Below, piece by piece: positions 23,883-35,553 of a stretch of 64,000 nucleotides of DNA. Position 1 is the stretch's first letter. Each line of letters opens with the position of its first letter. The stretch spans positions 67,805,452-67,869,451 of the forward strand of contig CM034534.1 in the NCBI GenBank assembly GCA_020002185.1, in the 5' to 3' direction. Origin of the DNA: Paraescarpia echinospica (lineage: Eukaryota; Annelida; Polychaeta; Sabellida; Siboglinidae). Position numbers and translations under genes: made by a program. The notes beneath the pieces are model-generated. The model was given only the letters and a program-made list of their open reading frames with translations, was not told where the DNA came from and searched no databases.

Positions 23883-25637
23883 TTAAGCATGACCTCGCTT
23901 TAAAAAACCATGTTGAGATGGGTTTATCAAGTTTTGTTTAACAAGAAAATCCACCATGTGATCTTTAATTAGTCTTTCTAATAATTTACAAATCACTGAT
24001 GTTAAACTCACTGGTCTATAGTTCTCTGACTTGTTTCTCGAACCTTTTTTAAATAACGGTATAATGTTTGCTTCTTTCCATTCTAAAGGAACCACTCCCT
24101 CTTCTAATGACAAGTTGAAAACTGTTGCAAGCGGTATGCTAATTTGTTCTACAATTTCCAATAGTAGTTTGGGTGGAATACCATCCACTCCAGGTGATTT
24201 ATTATCCTTCATAGCCCTTATTTTCTTAGCTACCATTTCCGGGGTTACAATTAATTGTCCTAAATAGTCTGAATCTGCCCCCTTGAACTTAGCCTCTGGT
24301 ACTGGCAGTGAACTAATATCTTCCCTGGTAAACACTGAACTAAAGTACTCATTCAGGTCTTCTGCCATTAAGAATCCCTCTGATATTATATTTCCAGCAC
24401 TATCTTCTAGAGGACCGACCTTATCTTGAACTTTCTGTTTGCTTCGAACATACGCATAAAAACTCTTGCTGTCATGTTTTATATTACTAGCTAATTGTTG
24501 TTCATAGCTTCTCTTTGAATTTCTAATTTCAGCTATAGCTTGGTTAAGTGCTTCTTTATAACTGTTGTAGTCTTCATCATTTCCAGTACATCTATATGAC
24601 TTCCACATCTTTTGTTTATACTGAATTTTTCTAATGGCTTCTTTCGATAAGTGTTTCTTTTTGGACCGTTTTCCTTGTTTTTTGAAGGGTACAAATTTAT
24701 CGACTATGCACTTAATTTCACTCTTTAATATATTCCAGCATTCTGTTGCCGTCTTACTTTTCAGTGTGTTATTCCAGTCTATCTTTGCTAAATATTTCCT
24801 CATGTCCTTATACCTTCCTTTGTGGAAATTTCTCCTATACTGCTTTTTACTATTCCTTTCTGATTTTACTTTGATGGTAAAGTGTATCTGGTTGTGATCG
24901 CTACTCCCCAGCGGCTCACATATATTGACATTGTCAACTAATTCATTCTGTGAGGACAAAACTATGTCTAACACATTCTCACCCCTGGTTGGTTCTAGCA
25001 CATGTTGAGAAAGGAATGTATCTTGAACTAAAACTAAAAACTTGTGGTCCTTACTCCCCATACTCCGTAGAGATTTCCATTGTATATGCCCGTGGTTAAA
25101 ATCCCCCATAATAATACAGTCCCGTTTGCTTACTTCCCTTATAGCGTTTTGTATTTTTTCATTCTCTTCTATGCTTATGTTTGGACTTCGATAAATTAAC
25201 CCAACTGTTAACGTTGAGTTTCCTGTAACTATGTTACACCAAACAGCTTCTTCGCAATCTGCTTCTCTTTCTAATTTTATTTCATAAGCCTGAATAGATT
25301 CTTTAATATATAAAATAACTCCACCTCCCTTTCTTCCTATTCTATCTTTTCTAAACATTACATATCCTGTCAGTCCCAATTCAGCATCTGATATATCGGT
25401 GGTGGTCCAGGATTCGGTTATACCTATTATATGAGGGTCAATATCTTCTACCATAATGTTTAGTTCATTTCTTTTGTTTACTATACTCCTTGCATTTAAA
25501 CAAACACATTTATATCCAGCTTCAGAAGAGTTTTCCAGACTGTTATTTGCTGATTCATTTGTGCTGTCTTTATCTATGCCTCCATTTTCAGGCTTTTCTG
25601 TGAGTCCCCCCTGCGAATCTAGTTTAAATAGATGCAA
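23883..25637 (-). pseudogene. CR1-C ORF2: endonuclease, linker and RT N-terminal half
   Basis: This 584-codon frame is the best view of the family N-terminus. The endonuclease has NARSIVNKRNELN, IGITESWTT, IIMGDFNHGHIQW and GSSDHNQIHF. A basic linker with KKKHLSKEAIRKIQ follows, then RT blocks SPGVDGIPPKLL and NYRPVSLTSV. The first listed codon is TTG at 25635-25637, inside the end of ORF1, so ORF2 may start by reinitiation or by coupled translation. The frame breaks near 23900 in an A-run. Confidence 0.88.
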
Positions 25638-25964
25638 CCTGTCCCACTGTCAACAGATCGCAGCAGGTTCTCTGAGAAAACTGCTGCCCCCTTTCCACTA
25701 AGATGGAGGCCATCTCTCATGTACATATCTTCCCTCCCAACAAAGTATCCCCATAAATCTGTGAATCCCACCCCCTCTTCTTCACACATCTGCTCAACTA
25801 GTGCGTTGATCGCCATCCTCTTGCAGTTTCTATACGTTGCCCCCCTTCCTCCCATTACTGGCAAAATTCCTGACAGAATAACCTGTTCAACTCTCGTCTT
25901 CTTTAGCTTCCTCACTAACTGTCTATACTTCTGTACTATCGCAGTTGTCCCCTCCCGGTCTGCA
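25619..25964 (-). pseudogene. CR1-C ORF1 C-terminal fragment (esterase end)
   Basis: It matches the last third of ORF1 in copy B, including LSGILPVMGGRGATYRN, VGFTDLWGYFVGRED and the final D-G-L-H-L-S block. It is 5'-truncated and joined to unrelated flank at 25965. It overlaps the ORF2 start in the same way as in copy B. Confidence 0.85.
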
Positions 25965-26675
25965 CTTAATAATACTAAGTGCATTCCTGCATACACCATC
26001 TGAGATTCACTGCCATATTTTGTGCAACTGTCAGATCTCATGGGCTACCAAACTGGAGGCGCCGCAGATCCCCAGTAACATGCACATGTATTGTAGACTG
26101 TGGTATATCGCATTAGGGGTAATTGGTTGAGTACACTGTACTAATACTGAGATGGCGTTTGAATGTTGCTCAGCCTCTTGTACGGTTTCAGTTCGATTTT
26201 CATAAGAAACCGTTTGGATACTGACACTTCGTAACTTTATTGTAACATTAATTTGTACCCGTTGCGAAAATCGAAACATATCACATTGTATCGAATATAA
26301 ATGTTATTTGTCATATGGGAAGCCTGAAAATATAAAAAAATTATGTTTTAAATTTCGAAATATATTCGTTTTTTTATTTTAAATGATCCATCAAGAATGT
26401 GAGGTCTCAGAATTCAAATTTGCCTCACGGCCCAAATACCCTTTAAACCTTTACTTATTGTAGTATGGCATAATAACGTGTGACACAACATCGGGGCTTC
26501 AGCCGGAAGATGTAAATATTAGGTGGTATTGGGGTACCACGAACTGGAAGGATTCCTTATAAATCCCACCCGTCGCCTGCATCACCCGGCCAGTGTCGGT
26601 CCCGTTTCACGTGCTTTGTTTGCCCATAGTCTCAGATCAGCCATGCTGAATTGCGTGCATATTTGAAAAGCGTTG
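25965..26675. other. No gene recognised
   Basis: This is the flank of CR1-C. It contains AT-rich DNA and a more GC-rich stretch at 26480-26640 without a coding signature. Confidence 0.5.
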
Positions 26676-27006
26676 CTCTTTATTATTCCATTTCAACACA
26701 GTGACAGGCACCATCTACGGTTCAGTTAATCTTTATTATTCCATCTCAACACTAGTGACAGGCACCATCTACGGTTCAGTTAATCTTTATTATTCCATCT
26801 CAACACTAGTGACAGGCACCATCTACGGATTCAGTTAATCTTTATTATTCCATCTCAACACTAGTGACAGGCACCATCTACGGTTTCAGTTAATCTTTAT
26901 TATTCCATCTCAACACTAGTGACAGGCACCATCTACGGATTCAGTTAATCTTTATTATCCCATCTCAACACTAGTGACAGGCACCATCTACGGATTCAGT
27001 TAATCT
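26676..27006. repeat. Minisatellite, 54-55 bp unit, about six copies
   Basis: The unit starts TTCAGTTAATCTTTATTATT and continues with CCATCTCAACACTAGTGACA and GGCACCATCTACGG. Copies differ mainly by one inserted base after CGG. Near identity between units points to recent expansion. Confidence 0.92.
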
Positions 27007-27181
27007 CTATAGTGACATGTTAACACTGGAGTCACGCAACCTTGTATCTTCTCTGAGGCGCCGATGTCCACTAGCCTATTTCCATGTTCGTTCATTTCCT
27101 TGCGGCAATGACCTCTGATTTACCAACTGATCCTGTTTGTTTAACATAAGAATTGCTATTTAGGGTTATTTACTTACACGT

Positions 27182-27457
27182 TTAGAGAGCCTTTCTCCTA
27201 CATGGGATAATTAAGTTATGGTCAAATGTCCGTCGTGATGGTAGTTGCGTAGTTAGTATCTCCATGTGTGGGTGTATGCTAGTTTGTATGTCATCAACAA
27301 AGCTATTCCAACACCCAATGCACTGGAAGGTGAATCTTTCTTCCATGGTTTCTGCCCATGACTTCCCACAGCCGGACAATGCAAAATCTACCCAGCTGTG
27401 GCAGTGATCGCACACCAAGTGTCGCTTTGCCTTGACTTGCCGCTTGCAAGGCGCCAT
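27182..27457 (-). CDS. Cys/His-rich PHD-like ORF, probably a transposon ORF1 fragment
   Basis: The 91-codon frame reads CDHCHSWVDFALSGCGKSW and then FQCIGCWNSF, giving a C-X2-C ... C ... C-X2-C spacing like the PHD-type fingers found at the start of ORF1 in many non-LTR elements. The start is an ATG at 27455-27457. No partner ORF follows downstream: the minisatellite lies there instead. A host origin cannot be excluded. Confidence 0.45.
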   Translation of the reverse strand: MAPCKRQVKAKRHLVCDHCHSWVDFALSGCGKSWAETMEERFTFQCIGCWNSFVDDIQTSIHPHMEILTTQLPSRRTFDHNLIIPCRRKAL

Positions 27458-27786
27458 ATCCCGATCAGAATTTATTTAATAATTTAACTAACTTAGTCTT
27501 TATAAAGACTGTTTCCTGTGTACTACAGCACACTTTATGTTACAGATTTCAATTACACAGCCGACTATTTATCCTATCACGAACGCTAACATTACCGGTA
27601 GTGACCTAATTTAAATATTGCTGCTTTATTTATTTAGGTTACGCCGCCCGACTATCGCCCTTGCTTAATTTTAACAACAATGCTACCTAGTTAAAATATC
27701 TAGCAAGTATTGGCTTACACAGATATTATCTTATGTAAGTACTTTGATGGTTGTTACTTTAGCTCCTATATATTCTACCACATAAT

Positions 27787-28904
27787 CAGGTTTGTTAAAT
27801 CTTGTTAAAAATCTTGCTCAGCAGAATGGACGACTTTTTAACAACCAGTGACAACCAGTTTGGTTTTAAAAAGAAGCATGGCACTGACATGTGCATTTAT
27901 GTACTAAAAGAGGTTATTGCTAAATATCAAGCCTTAAATAGTTGTTTGTTTATGTGTTTTCTTGATGCATCTAAGGCTTTTGACCGTGTAAACCATACTG
28001 TACTTTTTAAAAAGCTAATAGACAGAGATGTTCCTGGTTACATTGTTAGAATTCTAGTGTTTTGGTATGCGAACCAACAAATGTGTGTAAGATAGGGTAG
28101 TCATGTGTCTGACAGTATTTATGTAAGTAATGGAGTTAGACAAGGAGGTATTTTATCCCCCTATTTGTTCAGTGTTTACGTGGATGGTTTATCCACTGTA
28201 CTTAATGGTTGCAATGTAGGATGTTACGTAGGATATAATTGTGTAAATATTATTATGTATGCTGATGATCTTGTAGTATTTTGTCCGTCCAGCAGGGGAT
28301 TACAGACCCTTCTCATCGTCTGTGATCAATATGGATTATCTCATGACATAAGGTACAATGTCAAAAAGACTATAGTCATGATAATTATAAACAAGAGTTG
28401 TAAGAATGTTAAATTTCCAAGTTTTATACTTGATAACGACAAACTATGTGAGGTAGAATCTGTAAAATATCTGGGTCATATAATTTCAAATAGTATGCTA
28501 GATGACAATGATATATCTAGACAATGTCGCCAGTTGTATGCACAAGGCAACATGATCATAAGACAATTTCGTATGTGTTCAAATGATGTAAAGAAGACAT
28601 TGTTTAAAACTTTTTGCTCACCTATGTATACTGCCCATCTATGGTGGAATTTTCATAACTATGCAATCAGGAAATTGTATGTCTCTTACAACAATATAAT
28701 TCGAATGGTGTTAGGTTATGACAGATACTGTAGTGCTAGTAAAATGTTTGTTAACAATAATTTACCTAACTGTGCTGCTGTTATTAGAAATTTGACATAT
28801 AGGTTTATATGCCGACTGCAGTTCTCAAAAAACATATTGATTCGTAGCATTATTAATACTGACGTGAAATACATGTCTAGAATATGGAAATACTGGTTCA
28901 ATTC
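27787..28904 (+). pseudogene. Reverse transcriptase of the interrupted non-LTR element
   Basis: The RT domain starts in the NQFGFKKKHGTDMCIYVLKE block. It has CFLDASKAFDRVNH, NGVRQGGILSPYLFSVYVDGL and the catalytic Y-A-D-D in IIMYADDLVVF (about 28255). A TAG at 28093-28095 interrupts an otherwise open frame at a site where a tryptophan codon is usual in relatives, and the same frame resumes at once. The C-terminal part runs to YWFNS, where the hAT-like element has inserted. So the copy has one nonsense change plus the insertion and few other lesions. Confidence 0.85.
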
Positions 28905-30731
28905 CAGTGTTTCCCCTGGGTGAAATGATGGGCGAGGTGGTAGGGGAGCGCCGCTGGCGCGAAGCGTTGTTAGGGGGGTCCGGAGGCATGCTCGCCCGGA
29001 TATTTTTTTAAACTAGCTTTAAAATAGTGCATTCTGAGGTATGTTTTAACCTTTACTCTTGAATATACAGGGGAAGATATAAAATAACAAGACACTACTT
29101 GTAAATGTAGTAATCATGATTGATAAAAGTCAGTAATCATGATTGTTTCATCGTGTTGAGGTGTGGTTTCCATTTTACCACTGGTACTCAGTAGAGGTGT
29201 GGTTTCCACTTGACCACTGGTACTTGGTTATGGTTATGTTTTATTGCACTAACCCTAGGCCTTGTTACCTCGCTGACATAGTCAATAAAAAAGTAAACGG
29301 TGAGTTCTTATATAGCGCAGGACTGCTCAAAGCGCTTTACACTTTACTCCCTGGCAGACCTGTTCAGTCGAACACCATCTCGACTTCTCTGGGAAGCATC
29401 CAGTGATATCATCTGAAGACTCTTTCATAATCACCTTTAAATTATTTTAATATCATAATATTATGGTAAATTGGTGGTTTATGTTCAAAAGATTATATTT
29501 AATTTGTTTGCTAGAATGCTATACAATTATTTAAACAGTCATTTATGGAATGCCACAAAAGTATGTTTCTATTAATCGCAAGAATGTTTCTCAAATTGTG
29601 TCCTTTTTATAAAACAGTATAAGTTGTTTAGTACATCCAATTGCTGTGCAAACATATCATTGTCTAACCCAAGTTATTGATAACCCGTTAGTATACACGG
29701 TTTTGGGTAGTAGGCATTTTTTTACGAGATGTGAACTTCGTTGGTTTATATTCGTAAGTATTTCACTCAAATCAACTTTCCCAAAAGTTTGTTTGCACAA
29801 ATTTGTCGGAATATGTATTATATATGTAGCACAAAGATATCTTACGAATCACATTCCTTATTTTGCTAAGACAAAACCGCATAGAATATTAGTTGAATAG
29901 ACTTGTGGGCATTTGCGTCGAACCCGGACCTACTTTGTCATTGATTTTGCCGCTTGAGTTTTGCTTATCTTTGATACCTCAGTGAGATACAATGTAGTTC
30001 CATCATTCAACATTATCCTAGGCATATTTACCTTTAAGAATATTGCGTCTTACGTCCATTTGAGGCGTAAATAGCGCCCCGGTTTGTATCAACATACGCT
30101 GCTATATATATATATATATCTCTTTTTACGCTCGCTGTGCGGTAACGCACGGCCGCAGCGGCACAGACTAGCGCAAACCGGGTCGGTATTTGAACTTCAA
30201 CAGGGTCCGGATTCGATACAAATACCGACTAGTGAATAGGATTAGGATGCACGGTTTTTATTTGGGCTTCGAAAGAGTCCGGATTCGACACAAGTAACGT
30301 AGTGCCATCAGCCTGCACGGTTTTCACTCCCACCACCGTCATAAACCAAAACGCAAGTTACCGTTTGGGCGCCATTTTACATGAATGTCTAGATTTCTAG
30401 TATGTCGAAACTCCGCAAGGTGTCACCATTGGAGACACCGGGGATCCCGCAGGAATATTCAATGATTGGACAACTGACAAGTGATATCTTTCACGTTGTC
30501 CAATGACGGCTAAACGATGTTGCTACAAATCTGCGATTTTGCAGGAATATAAGTGACTTTGTGGTGTCATTACGCGCCGCTCGCCGACGTTGAATATACC
30601 GTGAAAGAACGAAAAAAAAATGGGCGTATGAAATAGCTACGAGGCGGCAATTTCGGCACATTTTGGGCGAGGCGGCATAGAAAAACGGCGAGGCGGCCCG
30701 CCTCGCTTGTTATATACCAGGGGAAACACTG
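28905..30731. mobile_element. hAT-like non-autonomous DNA transposon (1.8 kb) inside the RT
   Basis: The ends are perfect 15-bp inverted repeats: CAGTGTTTCCCCTGG at 28905-28919 and its complement at 30717-30731. They are flanked by a 6-bp duplication CAATTC (28899-28904 and 30732-30737). The subterminal regions are GC-rich (GGCGAGGCGG type). The inside has no transposase ORF. It contains a TATATAGCGC..CAAAGCGCTTTACA motif near 29300, like an L2 3' end. CAGTG ends are typical of hAT; some hAT groups make 5- or 6-bp rather than 8-bp duplications. Confidence 0.88.
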
Positions 30732-30857
30732 CAATTCCCTGTATACAAATTTTTTTTGACGGGTGATTTTTCATTCTGTACATGGTAACTATTGTTTATA
30801 ACACAACTATAGAACCAAGATAATGTACTTGTATGTTGCATAGAGTCTGTGAATAAA

Positions 30858-30932
30858 GCAATTATTATATTATTATATTATAGTATTATATTATTATACT
30901 TTTATTATATTATTATATTATATTATATTGTT
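30858..30932. repeat. TTA-rich microsatellite tail
   Basis: Imperfect ATT/TTA repeats follow the 3' part of the interrupted non-LTR element and probably form its tail. Confidence 0.8.
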
Positions 30933-30935
30933 TAC

Positions 30936-33004
30936 AACTTATCGAAAGCTAAGTTACCCTATTATCACTCACTATAATAAGGTGTTCTAAAATACTTTAA
31001 TTAACTAACTTTAAGCACAACTGCTACTCAATATATGTTTACTGCAACTTTCTGAATGATATTAAGGCAAGAATAATACTTATCAATCAGTAATTCCACT
31101 TGTTTATCAACTTTTCTGCACCACCAATTTCTACGATCTATCTCCGCCAAATATAGCCTCGAATGTTCAATGAATTAAAACGCAACATTAAAGATTGCTT
31201 GAAAACAGGAAAAGATCCATACATGATTTTAATTAGTCTAAGTGCTACACCAAACACCTGTCAACTACAATTAATGGCAAGTTCGAAAGCCTTTATCGAC
31301 AAGCATCGCGTCGTTTAGACTCCAGCAGTAGAACGCCGGTCCAGTTGCGTAGCTAGCTATCGTGTTCCTACCAGTGTGCGCTATAACCGTGGTGACGTGG
31401 TGACGGTAGAGACACCGGCCGGCCGGCCGGCGAGGACGAGAAGAAGGATGCCGCGAGTGAGAGAAGCGAACGTTGGAGTCGGGCCTGGGGTGCGTTCTGT
31501 GAAACAACCACTTTCCATGGGTTGAAATACGTCGCGCAGTCCGATAACCTACCGCGCATGTAAGTCGATTGACATAGGCTAAACTATCTTCCGAGATAAT
31601 GGCGTTGCACATTAATTCCAAACAAAAACAACGGTTATTATTAACTGATAAAAAGTCATTCCCAAAAAGTATTAAGAGTCATGCCGTCACCAGTGCCAGT
31701 GCTACGATGCTGTTGCTATGTACTTCCAAAAATAAAAATGATGTAACTAATGGTTGCCGTCGTCATCGACTTTCCACACCAGCTGCTGTGATGCGACTGC
31801 GCCATTACCGTTTACGTCATGTGCCAACGGCGACTACGGACAGCACAATTGAGGTGATGGCTGATCAATATTATATATATATATAACAAAAATAAAACAT
31901 ATCTATGTCCGATCTGCCTAACGCGGTCCGGTATGTACATATATGGCCGATTCTCACGAAATCTGGACACATTATCGATTTGGCGACTTTCATATATACT
32001 GTAGTTTTCATTTTCTAATATGATAAAGTAGCCATATTGAAGGTTTGGAAACTAAACTTGGGACACCTTAATAATATGATTATTCTTGCCAAAGAGATGG
32101 GTTTGAAGTTACATAAAAATAGTTTATTTCGAAACACATAGACCGCCCGTTTTGCAACATCTCGTGTTTCTATAATACACAGAATAGCTGGTTAACACAT
32201 ATTTTGCTTTATCGGTAAGTGATAGGTGTACTAGCAACGAAACCACAGCAATACACATTTTGAAATAAGTCTTGGCACAACAGTTACAAAAATCTATACG
32301 TTTCGCCTGGTATCGCCTTTCGCGTTGATCCATTTGTTGCAGAAGAGCTGGCACAATTTAATGATGCAATGGTTTAATTAACTTACGATTGACCATTTAA
32401 TGATAATAATATGCTGTACATGTCATTTCGTCAAAAACGTTATAAATTTAACACAACTGGTGCCCCTAGAATAACAACACTTATTGTTCAAATATATCAT
32501 CATCATCCAGACTTTTTTGTCGTTGGCTAGAATGTCGTACACACCGCGACAGAGCTGTGTTATGTTACTTATATGTATAACATTTCCCATTCTTTACACC
32601 CCGCTTTCTCTATTTGAACCAGCCTCGCGCATGTCTTTAAAAAAGATGGCGTCCTTTACCTTCTCTAAGTACCACTTGTTATCATGCATACGTCTATATA
32701 CATAACTCTTGCTGCGTATTTGATGGCCTTTCACATATGGGGATGAACAGTAGCAGGATCATAAGTAATATAGCTTTATGTGATATCGGTGGTGGTTATG
32801 TCATTGGTGGTGGCCGTGTTATCAGTTGTAGCTGTGTCAGTTGTGAAGCTGCGCCAGCAGTAGCAATATGAACCTTGAACATTATGAAGCGTCTAGCTGC
32901 CCGGACATGTTATGCTGAAACGTATTTGTCGCAGCAACATTCACACTAGCACAATCTGTTTCGCATGTACATTTGGTCGTCAACTTTAATCATTTTTACA
33001 TATA
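30936..33004. other. No gene recognised
   Basis: AT-rich DNA with a short GC-rich island at 31310-31570 that includes a GGCC run (31419-31432). Open frames there on both strands lack any known motif. A short TA run lies near 31870. Confidence 0.45.
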
Positions 33005-33555
33005 ATAATAATAAGATAACTTCTATTGCGCCTAAATCCTTGGAAACCAAGCTCAGAGGCGCATAAAAACAAAAGGATTGGTCAATCTCAAAATCCATAA
33101 GTAGTTTTCCAGTTGTCAACAGATGGATCAAGGCGCTACGGAGCTACGGTGGATAAGCAAGGTTGTAAAGATACGTTTTAAAATAACGACGGAATTTTGT
33201 AATATTTTCAACTGATCTAACAATAAGAGGGAGCATATTCCAAAGAGTTGGTGCAGCAACAGAAAAAGCCCTAGTTCCAATGTTAGTGTTGACTCTAGGA
33301 ACAAAAAGTAGGTCAGAACTAGATGATCGAAGCTGGATAGGTTTTCTTACAGGAGTAAGCAATGAATGCAAATAAGATGGTTGCTTATTGGACAGTGCCT
33401 GGTATGTAATTGTACATATCTTAAATATTATACGATATCGTACAGGAAGCCAATGCAAAGACTTCAAAAGTGGTGCAGAGCGAAAAAAACGAGGAGATCT
33501 TGTAACTACTCTTGCTAGACAATTTTGAACACGCTGAAGGCGTGATATACTGATT
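33005..33555 (-). pseudogene. L2-like non-LTR 3' fragment (RT C-terminus and 3' end)
   Basis: On the minus strand the frame gives RLQRVQNCLARVV, then APLLKSLHWLPVRYRIIFK and a final GTRAFSVAAPTLWNMLP, the standard C-terminal signature of L2-type elements. The ORF is intact from 33467 to 33144. The part below 33140 resembles an L2-type 3' untranslated region. No catalytic domain is present. Confidence 0.85.
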
Positions 33556-33599
33556 CAAAATACGCGTAGGGAAAAAAACATCCAGTTTACTACGCTGCA

Positions 33600-33672
33600 T
33601 TGGAGCGATGCGATGGGCGATGCGCGATGCGTGTTGCGATACGCATTGCGCGATGTGATGCGCGATACGATA
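33600..33672. repeat. Degenerate GCGATGC short-period repeat
   Basis: Words such as GCGATGCG and GCGCGATG recur about eight times. The repeat sits immediately beside the RTE-like fragment. Confidence 0.7.
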
Positions 33673-33674
33673 GT

Positions 33675-34227
33675 GTCTCGAATCTATTTCGCAGTTCGAG
33701 TTCGATCTTTTTTGTTCCGATTTATGTGGTATCTACACTCGGTGGTCTCTAGTTTACCAACTTCTTCCTTTCAGCCTTTATGTCCAGTTTGGTGTTGCTC
33801 ATTACCATTCTGTGGTCACTTCCGATGGTGACTTCGTCGATGACAGTAATCATGTCTGGCCTGTTTGTCAGGAAGTAGTCAATTTCGTTCTTCGTTTCTC
33901 CATTTGGTTTTTTCCACGTCCCTGCTTTCTTCTGAAACATGGTATTCATGATTTTGTACTTTCTTGATGTTGCCCATTCTACCAAGGTGTCGCCTCTTTC
34001 GTTTTTCACACGCAGGCCAAATTTGCCTGTTGTCGTTTCCGAAATGTTTCTTCGTTTCCATACTTGCGCAGTAAAGTCTCCCTTCGCTATGGTGTAGTGG
34101 GTTGGCATTTTCGTCAATGTACAAACTGTTTGTGTCTTCTTCTGAGTGTGATGTTGTTGATGCATATAATTGTATTATATTCAGTTTGTAGCGCTTTGTT
34201 ATGCATAGTACTGGGGCTGATGCTGTT
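33675..34227 (-). pseudogene. RTE-like endonuclease, C-terminal half (downstream of Gypsy-3 insertion)
   Basis: The minus strand reads AKGDFTAQVWKRR, TTGKFGLRVKNERGDTLVEWA, NGETKNEIDYFLTNR and the catalytic S-D-H in GSDHRMV, all typical of the RTE-type apurinic endonuclease. It ends in RPPSVDTT.IGTKKIE. The N-terminal half of the same domain lies at 39034-39475, beyond Gypsy-3. Frameshifts occur near 34120 and 34190. Confidence 0.85.
34223..34227. other. Target site duplication of Gypsy-3 (left copy)
   Basis: CTGTT here is repeated exactly at 39034-39038, immediately outside the other LTR. Confidence 0.92.
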
Positions 34228-34450
34228 TGGAATGGTACTCTACGGTACTCTAGAATAATCTGACAACGTGTATTGTAACATAACTGTTTAATTAACTCAT
34301 GTCAACATCGTGGTGCATCTGGGCGGAAGTGCCTTCCGCATCCCGGCTTCAGATCTTTCTAGAACAATGCCATGCCATCTATATGTATAGTGATGAACTA
34401 TTTAACCGTAACTGGTGGAACTTAGTACGCAAGATGGCGATACTATCACA
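34228..34450 (-). repeat. 3' LTR of Gypsy-3
   Basis: On the minus strand it begins TGTGATAGTATCGCC and ends ATTCCA. It matches 38813-39033 with a few substitutions and small indels. Confidence 0.95.
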
Positions 34451-34663
34451 CACCCCCTTCTTTCAATGAAGTGACGTCTAACGATAGTACTATGCATACA
34501 AATTGTCTACAAAGCTAACTGCTAAGTAGGAAATAAAATGTCCAAAGAAGACGTGATGTCTCGTGGTAGCTCAATCTACATGTGCGCGCATTCTAATTAT
34601 GGTGTGTGCGAGTGTCTAAATATTGTAATTGCGTATCTGTCTCTATGAAACGTTCAAGAATAT

Positions 34664-35521
34664 CTAGAGCTCAAGCCTGCGGGGTGGTCGCACACTTCTC
34701 CCCGACCTCGTCCGGTAGACGGGTTCTGGCGCGAACGAGACGCGCCTCTCCGGTCTCGGGGGTGGTGCTGATGGGACGACCTCGGGTGTGGCGTCCGCAC
34801 TCTCTTCCGGTACGGGGTCTTGACGGATGGGTTGATCGACCGCTAATCCGTCCTCGTGATTTCTCAGGAAGTAGTAATGCTCACCTGTCGTGCGAATGTG
34901 GCGTCGGTTTCGTCTCACAGTGCCCCCGTTGGGGCGTGGTACGTCGTATGATCTCGGTTCATTACGCACCACTTTGACGATGGCTGGCTGCCAGGAGCCA
35001 GTGACGTGGTCGCGAATTCGTACATGCTGCTCTGGCCTTAGGTCTGCCAGCTGGCGTGTACCTCGCGACTCGTGGTAGAGCTTCTGGTCTTGTTGTCGCT
35101 CAAGCAGTCGCTGCCGCACATCGTCTCGATCGGTGCGAGTGTTTCGTAACTGAGTGTGAATGTTCGTCTTTAGTCTTCGTGAGTAGAGGAGTTCTGCTGG
35201 TGACGGTAGCCGACTGTCTATCGGCGTCGTACGCAGTAATAGCAGTGCCATCGCCTTGTCGAGTCGTGTCGCCTCGGCCTTCTTCAACATCCGCTTCACC
35301 GTTTGGATCTGTCTCTCTGCGAACCCGTTCGATTGGGGGAAGTGGGGGCTTGATGTGATATGGCTGAATGCCCATTCTCTGGCGAATTGGCGGTACTCGT
35401 TACAGCTGTACTGCGGGCCGTTGTCTCTGATGACGGTGTCCGGTGGCCCGTGTTCACTGAAGACCTCCTTAGTCAGCTCAATGACTGCGTGACTTGTCAC
35501 TGCTCCCTCTACCTTCCTCAC
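34664..35521 (-). pseudogene. pol: Gypsy-3 integrase core and C-terminal domain
   Basis: The core shows RDNGPQY (second catalytic Asp) and SNGFAERQIQ (Glu). The first catalytic Asp lies just upstream, in the broken segment near 35540. The C-terminal part has VRIRDHVTGSWQPAIV and RNRRHIRTT, the common post-core module. The end is Arg-rich. Confidence 0.87.
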
Positions 35522-35553
35522 AAACGAGAATTTTGAGTATTAGTCGGTCACTA

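Larger units (their letters stand above)
22645..25964 (-). mobile_element. CR1 copy C, nearly complete ORF2 and part of ORF1
   Basis: The copy spans from a 3' stem-loop (22667-22694) and tail (22645-22666) to a 5' truncation in ORF1 at about 25964. ORF2 has only two evident frameshifts, near 23880 and near 23045. It belongs with copy B in a subfamily whose stem reads CCACC where A and D read CCATC. Confidence 0.92.
27787..30935 (+). mobile_element. 5'-truncated non-LTR retrotransposon, interrupted by a DNA transposon
   Basis: A reverse transcriptase frame occupies 27787-28904. It resumes at 30732 after a 1.8 kb insertion and then reads to a stop near 30760. A 3' untranslated part runs to a TTA-rich microsatellite tail at about 30858-30932. 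The clade cannot be fixed by eye; it is neither the CR1 family A-D nor RTE. Confidence 0.85.

Noticed and set aside
27789..27815. A CR1 tail-like TTGTTAAATCTTGTTAA at the start of the non-LTR RT
   Set aside because: It lacks the hairpin, and the same bases encode the expected RT residues LKILLSRM, so it is probably chance.
31271..31886. Two ORFs of 95-116 codons around a GC-rich patch
   Set aside because: No motif, no splice context, and Arg/His-rich translation as expected from GC-rich non-coding DNA.
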